Shown: positions 36,086 to 45,381 of the stretch, piece by piece | Layout: each line of letters opens with the position of its first letter | Position numbering within the stretch: position 1 is the stretch's first letter | NCBI GenBank assembly: GCA_963575745.1 | Contig: CAUYUJ010019948.1 | Span: forward strand, 40,001-104,000 | Length of the DNA stretch: 64,000 nucleotides | Direction of reading: 5' to 3' | Source: Prorocentrum cordatum | Taxonomy: Eukaryota; Sar; Dinophyceae; Prorocentrales; Prorocentraceae | Program-made: the position numbers and the translations under genes | Notes under the pieces: generated by a model | What the model was told of the DNA's origin: nothing | Databases searched by the model: none | The model's input: only the letters and a program-made list of their open reading frames with translations

Positions 36086-36260
36086 AGGGTGATCTCCATT
36101 GAAAGCGGCACCCACCATGCGGTATTCGCAGTTGCAGATGGTTCGGTCCTTCGCCAAGATGATTTCCATTACCGTCTTGTTTTGAAGAGGCAGTGCCCCG
36201 CTTCCTCGCTCCTCCTCCTCCCGCTGCCCCCTCACCCCTCCTGCTCTCCTCTGCTCCCCG
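36086..36260. repeat. Satellite spacer module, copy 5
   Basis: Shorter copy starting GATCTCCATTGAAAGCGGCA, then GGTTCGGTCCTTCGCC and a CCTCCTCCTC tract. The CAT-rich part is missing. Confidence 0.65.
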
Positions 36261-39140
36261 CGCGCGTTCCGTGGCCACGGGGGGCTCCGCCGACAACCCA
36301 AGTGGCCGCGACCGCATGTGCGACCGCGCCCATTGTGTCACACCCCTCACACGTTTCGCGGGCACATATGGCTTCACGGGAGGCCCCAGTGGCCGCGACC
36401 GCAGGTGTGACCGCGCACAGTTGGCACATTCCTCGGGCGCTTCGTGGCTCCATGAGGAACCCCGCCGAAAGCCACAGTGGCCGCGCGCATTTTGGCACAC
36501 CCATCACACGCGTCGTGGTCCCATAGAAGCTCCACCGAAGGCCCCAGCTGCAGCGACCGCATGTGTGACCGCGCACAGGTTGGCACACCCATCACACGTT
36601 GCGTCGTCACATATGGAGCTCCACCGAGGGCCCTAATGCCCGCGACCGCATGTGTGACCGTACCTATTTGGGCATACCCCTCGCACGTTCCGTGCCCCCA
36701 TAGGAATCTCCACCGAAGGCAATAGTGGCTGCAACAGCATGTGTGGCCGCGCCCAGTTTGGGGCACCCCCCACACGCTTCGTGGCCCCAAATGGAGCCCC
36801 ACCGAAGGCCCTAGTGGCCGCGACCGCATGTGTGACCGCCCCAATTTTGGCACATCCATCACACGTTTCGCGGCCCCATGGCGAACTCCACCGAGTGCAC
36901 TAGTGGCCGTGACCGCAAATGTGCCAGCGCCCATTTTGGCACATCCCTCGCACGGTACGTGGCCTCATGGCAAGCCACAACGAACGTTTTAGTGTCCGCG
37001 ACCGCATGTGTGGCCGCGCCCATTTCGGCTCACCCGTCACACGCTTCGTGGCCGCATATGGGGGCTCCACCGAAAGCCCTAGTGGCCGTGACTACATGTG
37101 TGACCGCGCCAACCTTGGCACACCCCTCACACGTTTGGTGGCCCCATGGCGAGCTCCACCGAGCGCCCCAATGGCTGCGACCGCATGTGCGACCGCGCCA
37201 ATTGTGGCAGACCCCTTCACACGCTCCGTGGCCCCATATGGCGCTCCACCGAAGGCTTCAATGGCCGCGGCCGCATGTGTGACCGCGCACATGTTAGCCC
37301 ACCCCTCACACGCTTCGCTGCCAAATGGGGAGATCAACCGAATGCCCCAGTGGCCGCGACCGCATGTGTGACCGCGTTCATTAGACACACCCCTCGCACG
37401 CTTCGTTGCCCCACAAGGGGGCTCTACCGACTGCGCCAGTGACAGCGGTCGCTTGTGTGACCGCGCATATGTTTGCGCACCCTTCCCAGGCGTCGTGACC
37501 CCATGTTGGAGCTCCACCGAAGGCCTCCGTGGACGCGACCGCCTGTGTGCCATCGCCAATTGTGATACACCCCCACACGTTTTGTGACCCCATCGGGAGC
37601 TCCACCGAAGGCCACAGCGGCTGCGACCGCCTGTGTGCCAGCGCACATTTTGACACACCCCTCGCACGATTCGCGGCTTCATACCGGGCTCTACCGAAGG
37701 CTTCAGTGGCCGCGACCGCACGTGTGACCGCGCGAATGTTGGCCCACCCCGCACACGCTTCGCGACCCCATTGGGAGCCCCACCGAAGGCCCCAGTGGCC
37801 GCGACCGCATGCGTAACCGCGCATGTTTGCGCACACCCGTCACACGCTTCGCGGCCCCATTGGTAGCCCCAACGACGGCCCCAACGGCCGCGACTACATG
37901 TGTGACCGCGCCAATTTCGGCACACCACTCACGCGCTTCCCTGCCACGTAGGGGCCTCCACCGAAGGATCAGGCGGCCGCGCTCGCATGTGTGACCGCGC
38001 CGACCTGGGCTCAACCCTCGCGCGTTTCGTGGCCGCACAGGGGGCACCACCGAAGGCCCAATTGGCCGCGACCGCATATGCGACCGCGCTCATATGACAC
38101 ACCCCTCACACGCTTCGCGGCCACATATGTAACCCCACCGAAAGCCCCAGTGGCCGCGACCGCATGTGTGACCGCCCAAATTTTGGCACACCACTGACAC
38201 GTTCCGTGGCCACATTGGACGCCCGAGCGAAGGCCACAGTGGCCGCGACCGCATGTGTGGCTGCGCCAATTTTGGCACACCCGCCACACGCTTCGCGGCA
38301 CCACAGGGGGCTCCACCGAAGGCGCCCGTGGTCGCGACCGCATTGATGACTGCGCCCATTTTGGCACACACACACACCCCACACGGCCCGCTGTCCCATA
38401 GGGAATTCTGCCGAATGCCCCAGTGGCCGCGACCCAATGTGCGCCCACGCAAAGTGTGGCACACCCCTCACACGTTTCGTGGCCCCATACGTATCTCAAC
38501 CGAAAGCAACAATTGCCGCGGCCGCATGTGTGACTGCGCACACTTTGGCACACCCCTCACACGCTTCACTGCCCGATAGGGAGCTCCGCCGAATGCCCCA
38601 GTGGCCGCGACAGCATATGTGACCGCACAAATTTCGGCACACCCCTCGCACGCTTCGCGGCCACATCGGGAGCCCCACCGAAGGCCCCAATCGCCGCGAC
38701 CGCATGTGTGACCGCACCTGTTTTGGCATGCCCCTCACACGCTCCGTTGCCTCACATGGAGTTCTACCGAAGGCCCAGATGACCGCGACCTCATGTGTGC
38801 CCGCGCTCATTGTGGCACGCCCCTCGCCTATGTCGCCGCCCCGCAGGGAGCTCCACCGAATGCCACCGTGGCCGCGACCGCAAGTGTGACCGCGCCAACT
38901 TTGGCGCACCCCTCGCACGTCTCGTGGCCCCATAGGGCCCCGCCGAAGGCAACAATAGTCGCGACCGCATGCTTGGTCGCGCACAGTTTGGCTCACCCCT
39001 CACACGCTTCGCGGTCCTACAGGGAGTTCCACCGAACGCCCTGGTGGCATCGTTCGCATGCGTGACCGCGTACAATTTGGCACACCCCTGACACGTGTCG
39101 CGGCCCCATATAGGGCCCCACCGAGAGCCTCAGCGGCCGC
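36261..39140. repeat. 90-bp satellite (family B), left half of split array
   Basis: About 32 units with GTGGCCGCGACCGCATGTGT and the common core. The array breaks off inside a unit at 39140 and continues at 57164, on the far side of the retrotransposon. Long open frames on both strands are artefacts. Confidence 0.9.
39136..39140. repeat. Target-site duplication, left copy
   Basis: GCCGC directly abuts the left LTR and is repeated at 57164-57168, directly after the right LTR. A 5-bp duplication is usual for copia-type integrases. Confidence 0.85.
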
Positions 39141-39337
39141 TGTGTATGGGGTTGAAGTACAAGGGCACAGAACCCTTGATCCGTTGGTAGAGGGAAGGAG
39201 GGATAGATGGATGCCTTTCCCTCCTGCACGATCAAAGGTCTGATCGATCTGTCCCAATACCTGAGCCCAAACGGCCAGGCGCAGGAGAGGCAAGGATAAG
39301 GAGTATATATGAGGGTATTCCACGGGTTCTATTCACA
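39141..39337 (-). repeat. 3' LTR
   Basis: 197 bp. In the element's orientation it begins TGTGAATAGAACC and ends CCCCATACACA. It differs from the 5' LTR at 8 sites (6 transitions, 2 transversions; 95.9% identity). A TATA-like ATATATA lies about 27-34 nt from its start, so U3 must be very short. Confidence 0.92.
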
Positions 39338-39348
39338 CCCCCCGTCCC
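39338..39348 (-). promoter_or_regulatory. Polypurine tract (plus-strand primer site)
   Basis: Directly upstream of the 3' LTR in element orientation the sequence is GGGACGGGGGG. The position and purine content fit the RNase H-resistant primer for second-strand DNA synthesis. One C interrupts it. Confidence 0.7.
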
Positions 39349-39721
39349 GAATCCCGCCCGTGAAGGTAGGACTCGGGAACAGAGGAAAAGAATCCGTCAC
39401 CCTTTTACTCCGTCAATCCTCAGGTCTGCAGGCAGCTGAGCTCAAAGTCTATAGAGTCTCAGCTGCAAAGTAAGGTGAGAAGGAACACCCTGGGTCCCGA
39501 TTTCTTCGCCAAGCACGCTTTGGTGCCCCCTCGGTGCGCCCCCAAAAACGCTTCGGCACTCGAGGGCGGAGAAGAATGAGACACGGGTGGGCGGAGAAAG
39601 AGGATCTGTACAAGTTAAAGCGACTTGTAATCTGCCTCGCCTATGCGAGGCAGGTGTTGCCACCAGCTGTCAGATCATTCTCAACGCAATGGAGTTATAC
39701 TCTAATGACTATGCATGCTGA

Positions 39722-39743
39722 GATCGTGTTGGTGAACACGATC
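39722..39743. repeat. Perfect hairpin in element 3' region
   Basis: GATCGTGTT and AACACGATC form a 9-bp perfect stem with a GGTG loop. A sister hairpin lies 53 bp further on. Confidence 0.75.
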
Positions 39744-39795
39744 GTGCTACGAAACGCAACTATATATCAAAACAAATGTCTGGCCAGACGAAAGG

Positions 39796-39813
39796 TCGTG
39801 TTGATGAACACGA
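39796..39813. repeat. Second hairpin in element 3' region
   Basis: TCGTGTT and AACACGA form a 7-bp stem with a GATG loop. The stem is the same as that of the first hairpin and the loop differs by one base. Confidence 0.7.
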
Positions 39814-40056
39814 AAGTTGCATGTATGTAAATTCTATATGGCGACTCCCGTTGGCGTTGCTCATTAGGAGGCTACCTTGGTTATCGCAAAATATGTTTGT
39901 ATGAGTGGCCACTTGTGTTGTATAGTGAAGTGGCCTAAAAGTATATAGTAGCCACCGCTCAAGGCGAACTTGGATTATACTGAAGCCCAAGCCTTTCGAG
40001 CGGTGGGCCTTGCGGCCGACTCACTACGCGTTGCCGTTCTCGTAGAACCTGCGGTC

Positions 40057-42276
40057 CTACATCCTGTGGCCATCGTATGTCACGTAGCTCGTCGCGAAAG
40101 TCCCCCTAGATGTCCTCGGGATCCAGTGGCGAAACCACTTGTTGTACTGGATGTCGCGGACGTACACGAACTCGTCGTTATTGAGCGCGATGTAAATCCA
40201 GCAATTGATGTAGTAGCTCCAATACCTGAGGCCCAAATGACTGTCCCCAAGGTCGTCGCGCCACCAGGCGGCGTAGTCTGTCGTGCGCGCCCTCTTGGCA
40301 CGAGGTCTGTAACTGTCATCGCTGTCCTGCTGCTGCGCTGCAGTGCCGCGCGGCCCCGCGGGCATGTGGTCCGCCGCGCCAGAGGCGCTGGACTGTGCAG
40401 CATCGCCAGGGGCAGGGCGCGGCGGCGGCGGCGGATGGCGTGGCTCCATGGCATCATCAGATTGATGGGAGTGTGTATCAGGTTCGATCGGATCGGTTCT
40501 CATCCCTGAATCAACCCCCCTCTGGTCGGTGTCTGTCGGACCGAGGGAGCCCAACAACTCGTTAGCAATCGCAGCAAGCTTGCGCTGCGTGACTTTCTCA
40601 CGGGTGCCATCCCCTCTGGGGAGGGCAATCGTGACAAGTCCGCGAGCTTGCCGCGTTTGTCTGTCGAGTCTGCCCTCGTTCAACCACCATTTCTTCCGAC
40701 CAGCTTGGCCTGTCCTGATGCTGGCATCGAGGATCGTACATGCATCACGCATGTCGTCCACGTTCCAGGCCTTCTTGCCCACGTTCACGCGAGCGCCTGT
40801 CATTTGGTGGTGGAACTTCAAATCATTGGGAAAACGCTGAACGAGATTGGCATATGGATAGTATAGAGGTCTGTCGTCTTCAGCCTCGCCCATCAGTCTG
40901 CACTCGTGTGCAGGAGGGCGGCCAGAGTCGACCCACTTCTGATACCTCTTCCTAAAGGAATTAGCCATTCTCCTCAGCGAATCTTTCTCATTACCTGGAA
41001 ATGAGCGCGCGCCCGTCATGATGACTTGCGCTCCGTCTCTCATGTACCTCGTGATGTCGGCCTGGGAGAGCGTCATCCTGATCCTGTTGGTCAGCTTGTG
41101 GAGGTATGCTAGGTCGCTCTGGACGGCGGTACTTTGACCCGCAGCACCTACGGCTACGGTGTACTGCCAGCAGATGTCACAAAGGGTACCATCACCTGTA
41201 ACGATCCCAAGGGATAAGGTACGACCGCAATTCCGACATCGCGCGATATCATGCTGGATCGTTTCTGGGGCTCCCTCAGTCGTGAGGTGCTCACGAGATC
41301 CCCAGCGAGTATCCCGACCACGAGCAAGACTGCGGCCGATCTGATCCATGGCCTCGCGGTTGATCTCAGCATCCGGTCGGGAAGCGATTGATCTACTCAA
41401 TCCCTCGATCTCGATCCTAGACAAACTTTCCCCTGGCAGTCCTATGTGCTCTGTCGTGTCGTTGTCCGCATCTTCAGTATCACCATGGCATGCGTTTTCA
41501 GTACGGAGACGGCGAGCCTCCTCCTGCAAGGCGGACTCGTTGTCGCCCTCCTCGCGGTTGACTCCCGTCTGCTCGGCTATGATCCGTACCATGGTTTCTT
41601 GATCAGGAGCTGCGGATGCAACGCTGCCTGGGTCCTGGGGAATGTCCTGCTCCGCGCCTGGGTCACGTGGCGCGGCAGGTGTTTCCACCAGCTCCGTCCA
41701 TACGGGGAAGTCTGGATTGCCGACTGTGGTGATGCAATGTGTAAATAGATCACGCAACGTTTGGAGTGCGGGATGTTTCTGATGGATAGCATATTCTGTG
41801 AAGTCACGGAGCTCCGCAATACTGTCCATCAATATGTTTTGATGCACTTTGGAGATCCATTGAAAGACGCCTGTAGTCGACTCCTCGATGGTCTCTGGGT
41901 CCAGGTAGTGTACCAACTTTTTGAAACAGCGATCTGCACTGCAAATTGGTAAGTCACGTGCCCATTTGTGGGTATGATCATAATTCAAGTAGTATTTCTC
42001 TGCATTCCATGCTTTGGATCCGAATTGAACGTCGAATTGTAAGTACGACTGTACTCTATCCACCGTCGATCTGTTCACGCCAGTGTGAACCTCAATGATT
42101 TGCTTCATCCTTATCATAGGTGAGTCCACCAAAAACTCCGACACCCAGCGGTATATGATGGTCGTATGATTGTTTGGTCCACTTTGTATGGTCCTCTGGG
42201 TCGTAGTCGGTGTGATTGAGGAAGTCTTCTGGCGGGTCAATAACGTTGTCGAGTATGCTCGCGTCGACGTGCTCAT
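40057..42276 (-). CDS. Retrotransposon accessory ORF, zinc-ribbon protein
   Basis: The open frame is 739 residues. It overlaps the preceding ORF by 185 nt, and the protein-like part begins near the ATGs at 42117 and 42108, where the other frame stops (TGA at 42092-42094). It is in the same frame as the ORF starting at 45381, so the three ORFs may once have been one. Visible features are an N-terminal globular part (DVQFGSKAWNAEKYYLNYD), an Ala/Glu/Asp-rich linker, and a CxxC...CxxC zinc ribbon (Cys 347, 350, 366, 369). A helical region with NSFRKRYQKWVDSGRPP follows, then a Pro-rich, basic segment. The C-terminus is Trp/Tyr-rich (GLRYWSYYINCWIYIALNN). No family is recognised. The zinc ribbon and basic segments suggest nucleic-acid binding (inference). 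Confidence 0.65.
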   Translation of the reverse strand: MSTSTRAYSTTLLTRQKTSSITPTTTQRTIQSGPNNHTTIIYRWVSEFLVDSPMIRMKQIIEVHTGVNRSTVDRVQSYLQFDVQFGSKAWNAEKYYLNYDHTHKWARDLPICSADRCFKKLVHYLDPETIEESTTGVFQWISKVHQNILMDSIAELRDFTEYAIHQKHPALQTLRDLFTHCITTVGNPDFPVWTELVETPAAPRDPGAEQDIPQDPGSVASAAPDQETMVRIIAEQTGVNREEGDNESALQEEARRLRTENACHGDTEDADNDTTEHIGLPGESLSRIEIEGLSRSIASRPDAEINREAMDQIGRSLARGRDTRWGSREHLTTEGAPETIQHDIARCRNCGRTLSLGIVTGDGTLCDICWQYTVAVGAAGQSTAVQSDLAYLHKLTNRIRMTLSQADITRYMRDGAQVIMTGARSFPGNEKDSLRRMANSFRKRYQKWVDSGRPPAHECRLMGEAEDDRPLYYPYANLVQRFPNDLKFHHQMTGARVNVGKKAWNVDDMRDACTILDASIRTGQAGRKKWWLNEGRLDRQTRQARGLVTIALPRGDGTREKVTQRKLAAIANELLGSLGPTDTDQRGVDSGMRTDPIEPDTHSHQSDDAMEPRHPPPPPRPAPGDAAQSSASGAADHMPAGPRGTAAQQQDSDDSYRPRAKRARTTDYAAWWRDDLGDSHLGLRYWSYYINCWIYIALNNDEFVYVRDIQYNKWFRHWIPRTSRGTFATSYVTYDGHRM

Positions 42277-44200
42277 CTGCTTGGATCTCTGCTGATAGAT
42301 CTGCTTTCATGTTGCCATTTGCCGCTTTTTCTTCGGCGGTGAGTGGTATGTTTGATATATCCACGATAACGGTAACCAAAGGTTCGTCAGATGGGCCTGC
42401 CGTTTGTTGGGGTCCATCGTCCGCAGGAGCTGTATCCTCGGCAGGTGTGGCCACCAGCTCTTCGGGATCGGGTGTCCGAGGAGCGGGCCGTCTGGTCGGT
42501 GTACGTGGAATGCGTGGCCTATAAATGCTCGGCATACCGAGATATGGCAGATTGCCATCTGTTTTGTGTTGAAGTATTTTGTCACGGCATGATGATGGTC
42601 CTTCCAGGACAGTATTCATATATGTCGAGTCAATGGTATGTTCGTCGGCACGAATTGGTAATACAAAGACAACGCCCTTGAGAGGCATGCTTTTGTCATT
42701 GTACCATATGTTTACCCATCGTAAACCGTAGTTGAGGATAGGTATATGTGCCGCAAAGAACTTGTCAAAGACTCCGAAATGAATGATTGGGCCGTATGTG
42801 TGGCCCTTGTTCATGAGGGCCTTGGTTTTGTGATTGCCCTTGGGGTAGTGATTGTCGTAATGATAACACTTGATAGATCCCCAATTCTTAATGATAATGA
42901 AGTCCCCCATGCGAACATCATTAAATGTAGGCCGACGATCCCAATCTTTTTGTGTAATATTTTGTGTAATGGGTCGAAGAGCCTCTCGGCAGTGTGACAG
43001 AGCAATTAACCATTCTTTATCATCTGCTTTGTGGTTGGTGTCATCAATCATAGCACGGACCATTTGCTCATCCAAGGCGTCGGCTCCAGATATGCGGCCA
43101 GCAGGGGTTGCCCCCAGCTGAGGGGCAATCGGTCGCTGAGCCGAAGATGCTGATGCTGACGGCGTCCTTGGCTGCTGATTCATGTCCTGATCCGTGTTAG
43201 CAGGTGTAATCCCAGGAGGGTTGTCGATGAACTCTCCAGGAAGATAGGCGCACATTTCGTACTTGCTCAATGGCTGTCTCGCGGCCAATGGCGGGTAGTC
43301 CCAGGTGGGGCCCTCCGGCCATATCTGCTGGCCGTGAATGTGGCGTGGTTGGAGGCGGCGAATTGCAATAACTGCCGCTGCTGGAACCACGCCCTCTGTC
43401 ATAATAGCGCCTTGAGCGCCCAACCAAAATCTGCAACCAGCTTTTGTGGCGATCTCCATGTTGATCACCAGCTCGACCTCGTTCTTGTAGTGATTGAACT
43501 TATATGACTCTACTGAGGTGTGGGGATTCTTCTGGACATTGTCTAGGTATGTGCTGGAACTGAAGAATGCCTCCGTGCGTTGTGATGGTTTATGATGCTT
43601 GTCTCTCTGAGAAGATGGATCGACGTAGCCTGGAATGATCCCTGTCTTGAGGATGTTGCGCCAAGCACGGAGTGTCGTGCCGTGGTGAAGGAATTTCACG
43701 TCTGTCCATTGTAGGCTCTCCCAGCCCATATTCCATGGTTTGGAAAGTGGGTTGACGCAACTGTGGCCTCCAACACATCGAATGGCAATGACGCTGTTCC
43801 AATCGAAACAGCTGGGATCACCTCCCTCGGGGATTGGTTTGGCGTATATCTCGATCCTATTTTTCTGCGGGTCAATATGTTTCTGGAACGCACGAGTGAT
43901 GAAGATCGGGTAATAATCGTTCCAATCGGTATACCCATCTTTTTCACCATCTTTCTTGAAGTGCGACACGGCCGCTTCCATGGATGGTCCGTTGTGGTTG
44001 TTGCGTTCTTTGAATTTCCATTGGACCATTTCCTGAAAGGATTTCCAATTACTTGGAATCTTCCATTCACGATCTGTTGTCTTCGTCCAAATGTTGATAC
44101 GTCTATCGTGAATTGATTGATATAGAACTTTTTGTAGTGGATCTCGTGGCGTAACATCGTCGTGATGTCTTTGCTCATGTATTTGGGTGCTCCCAGCCAC
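42092..44200 (-). CDS. Accessory ORF with Tpt1/KptA-like C-terminal lobe
   Basis: A 702-residue open frame with no ATG at its 5' end (a stop lies directly upstream and the first start is GTG), so it is probably reached from the upstream ORF by a frame change. Residues ~139-265 carry motifs of RNA 2'-phosphotransferase (Tpt1/KptA, Pfam PTS_2-RNA): IRCVGGHS for the family's IRxxQGHS, HGTTLRAWRNILKTGIIPG for HGT...GL, an RTEAFFSS stretch where the family has R-x-x-V-H-L-S, and AGCRFWLGAQGAIMTEG for the G-I-x-F-x-x-x-x-NG segment. The family uses NAD+ to remove a splice-junction 2'-phosphate from RNA. A second globular region follows (GDFIIIKNWGSIKCYHYD, then HFGVFDKFFAAHIPI), unrecognised, and then a Pro/Thr/Glu linker. 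The N-terminal SK...LRH motif of the family is in the overlapping frame upstream. Confidence 0.75.
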   Translation of the reverse strand: MAGSTQIHEQRHHDDVTPRDPLQKVLYQSIHDRRINIWTKTTDREWKIPSNWKSFQEMVQWKFKERNNHNGPSMEAAVSHFKKDGEKDGYTDWNDYYPIFITRAFQKHIDPQKNRIEIYAKPIPEGGDPSCFDWNSVIAIRCVGGHSCVNPLSKPWNMGWESLQWTDVKFLHHGTTLRAWRNILKTGIIPGYVDPSSQRDKHHKPSQRTEAFFSSSTYLDNVQKNPHTSVESYKFNHYKNEVELVINMEIATKAGCRFWLGAQGAIMTEGVVPAAAVIAIRRLQPRHIHGQQIWPEGPTWDYPPLAARQPLSKYEMCAYLPGEFIDNPPGITPANTDQDMNQQPRTPSASASSAQRPIAPQLGATPAGRISGADALDEQMVRAMIDDTNHKADDKEWLIALSHCREALRPITQNITQKDWDRRPTFNDVRMGDFIIIKNWGSIKCYHYDNHYPKGNHKTKALMNKGHTYGPIIHFGVFDKFFAAHIPILNYGLRWVNIWYNDKSMPLKGVVFVLPIRADEHTIDSTYMNTVLEGPSSCRDKILQHKTDGNLPYLGMPSIYRPRIPRTPTRRPAPRTPDPEELVATPAEDTAPADDGPQQTAGPSDEPLVTVIVDISNIPLTAEEKAANGNMKADLSAEIQADEHVDASILDNVIDPPEDFLNHTDYDPEDHTKWTKQSYDHHIPLGVGVFGGLTYDKDEANH

Positions 44201-45381
44201 TCATCATCAAGTAACTCGGGACCATAACGTACGTCGTCGTAATTTGGTAACGATATCCACTTCCATTCTGGAAAGCAACCAGACTGTGCAATACCAGGCG
44301 CGTGAGCAATCACACAATCATCGTGTTGCAGTTGTTCGTACCATTCATTGTTTTCCAGGCAGGCGAATCCATTGACCGCGGATGTACCCCGCAATACTGT
44401 ACAAACGTATGGATGGTCGTCCTTGATGCCTGCTTGCAGCTTCCACTCTCGAATAATGCATGCGTTATCGAACATCCCGACCTGGCTGATGTCCTCATAC
44501 ATGGAACGCTCGCAACTGTCCTGCCATGACAATAAATTCATCTCGTGTGGAGAAGATTCCTCTTCGGCAGGAGTTGCCTCCAGCTCCATGGCCTCTAGGT
44601 CAGTGCCGTCGTCAGGGATCGGTACTGCCTCGGCTTTCGGGAGCTGAACTGCTGGCTGCTGGTCTGCTGGCGTATGGTGTAGGGTTGGTCCAGGAGTCGG
44701 TGACTTTGGCACGGCTATCGATTGCGGGCCAGTTTGCAGTGGCTCAGGCAATGGGCCTGGTGGTGCTGGCTGTTCCGCATCGGCCGCCGCGCGCCACACG
44801 GAAGTCGGAACATCAGGATCATATCCCAATGCCACGCGATCTAGTGCATTCTGTCTGAAGAATGTTTTGCATGCTTCGATGGTCTGCTCGTTCTCGGCAG
44901 CAGGGCCGATACAGTGAGATGTCAACCGGTTGTTTTCTGCCATGAGTCGTGATCTGGTCGCGTTATCGTCACCATCCAAGTCGGTAATCTGTTGTAGAAA
45001 TTGCTCAAACACAACCCAAGTAACAGCATGTGCATCTTCAACCGTTTTAATGATCTTGGGGTGGAGGAGCTGTTGTTTTTCGACTGAATCCCAGGATGCC
45101 CATGCCCCAGGGTAGTCATTGATCAACAGTAAGAGGTACTGGAACAAGTCGTCGTATGCAAGACTAAATGGATCATTATCAGGGATAGCCTTGTTCGGCT
45201 CGCGAGGATCAAGTGCTGGTGTCCGTATCGGTATTCCAGGAATAGGTTCCATTGTGTCGCCTGCGTTAGCAGGCAGTGATGCCGGCAGCGTACCATCGGC
45301 ACATGATGCCATCCACGCACAATGAGCCATCTCGCTTGCCGTCTGTGTCATCAGCGTCGTGAGGCTGAGGTCTCTCTTCAT
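43696..45381 (-). CDS. Accessory ORF with Tpt1/KptA N-terminal motif
   Basis: The ATG at 45379-45381 overlaps the stop of the preceding ORF as ATGA. The frame is open for 561 codons, but its last ~130 codons overlap the 702-codon frame and are not protein-like. The N-terminal part is helical (FQYLLLLINDYPGAWASWD, then FEQFLQQITDLDGDD). A Pro/Gln linker follows, then a globular part with CTVLRGTSAVNGFACLENN. Near residue 402-424 it reads MSKDITTMLRHEIHYKKFY, which matches the SKxLSxxLRH motif that opens the Tpt1/KptA fold (Leu-Arg-His at 44146-44154). The remaining Tpt1 motifs are in the next frame, so the domain spans the frame change. Confidence 0.65.
   Translation of the reverse strand: MKRDLSLTTLMTQTASEMAHCAWMASCADGTLPASLPANAGDTMEPIPGIPIRTPALDPREPNKAIPDNDPFSLAYDDLFQYLLLLINDYPGAWASWDSVEKQQLLHPKIIKTVEDAHAVTWVVFEQFLQQITDLDGDDNATRSRLMAENNRLTSHCIGPAAENEQTIEACKTFFRQNALDRVALGYDPDVPTSVWRAAADAEQPAPPGPLPEPLQTGPQSIAVPKSPTPGPTLHHTPADQQPAVQLPKAEAVPIPDDGTDLEAMELEATPAEEESSPHEMNLLSWQDSCERSMYEDISQVGMFDNACIIREWKLQAGIKDDHPYVCTVLRGTSAVNGFACLENNEWYEQLQHDDCVIAHAPGIAQSGCFPEWKWISLPNYDDVRYGPELLDDEWLGAPKYMSKDITTMLRHEIHYKKFYINQFTIDVSTFGRRQQIVNGRFQVIGNPFRKWSNGNSKNATTTTDHPWKRPCRTSRKMVKKMGIPIGTIITRSSSLVRSRNILTRRKIGSRYTPNQSPREVIPAVSIGTASLPFDVLEATVASTHFPNHGIWAGRAYNGQT

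Larger units (their letters stand above)
39349..40056 (-). other. 3' untranslated region of the element
   Basis: About 700 nt between the last ORF and the polypurine tract. It has no long ORF of its own. It contains two near-identical hairpins (39722-39743 and 39796-39813). Confidence 0.6.

Noticed and set aside
14210-39140. CRISPR-like array of regularly spaced repeats
   Set aside because: Units are contiguous tandem satellites of 77-90 bp with gradual divergence. There are no unique spacers, no leader and no cas genes, and the context is eukaryotic.
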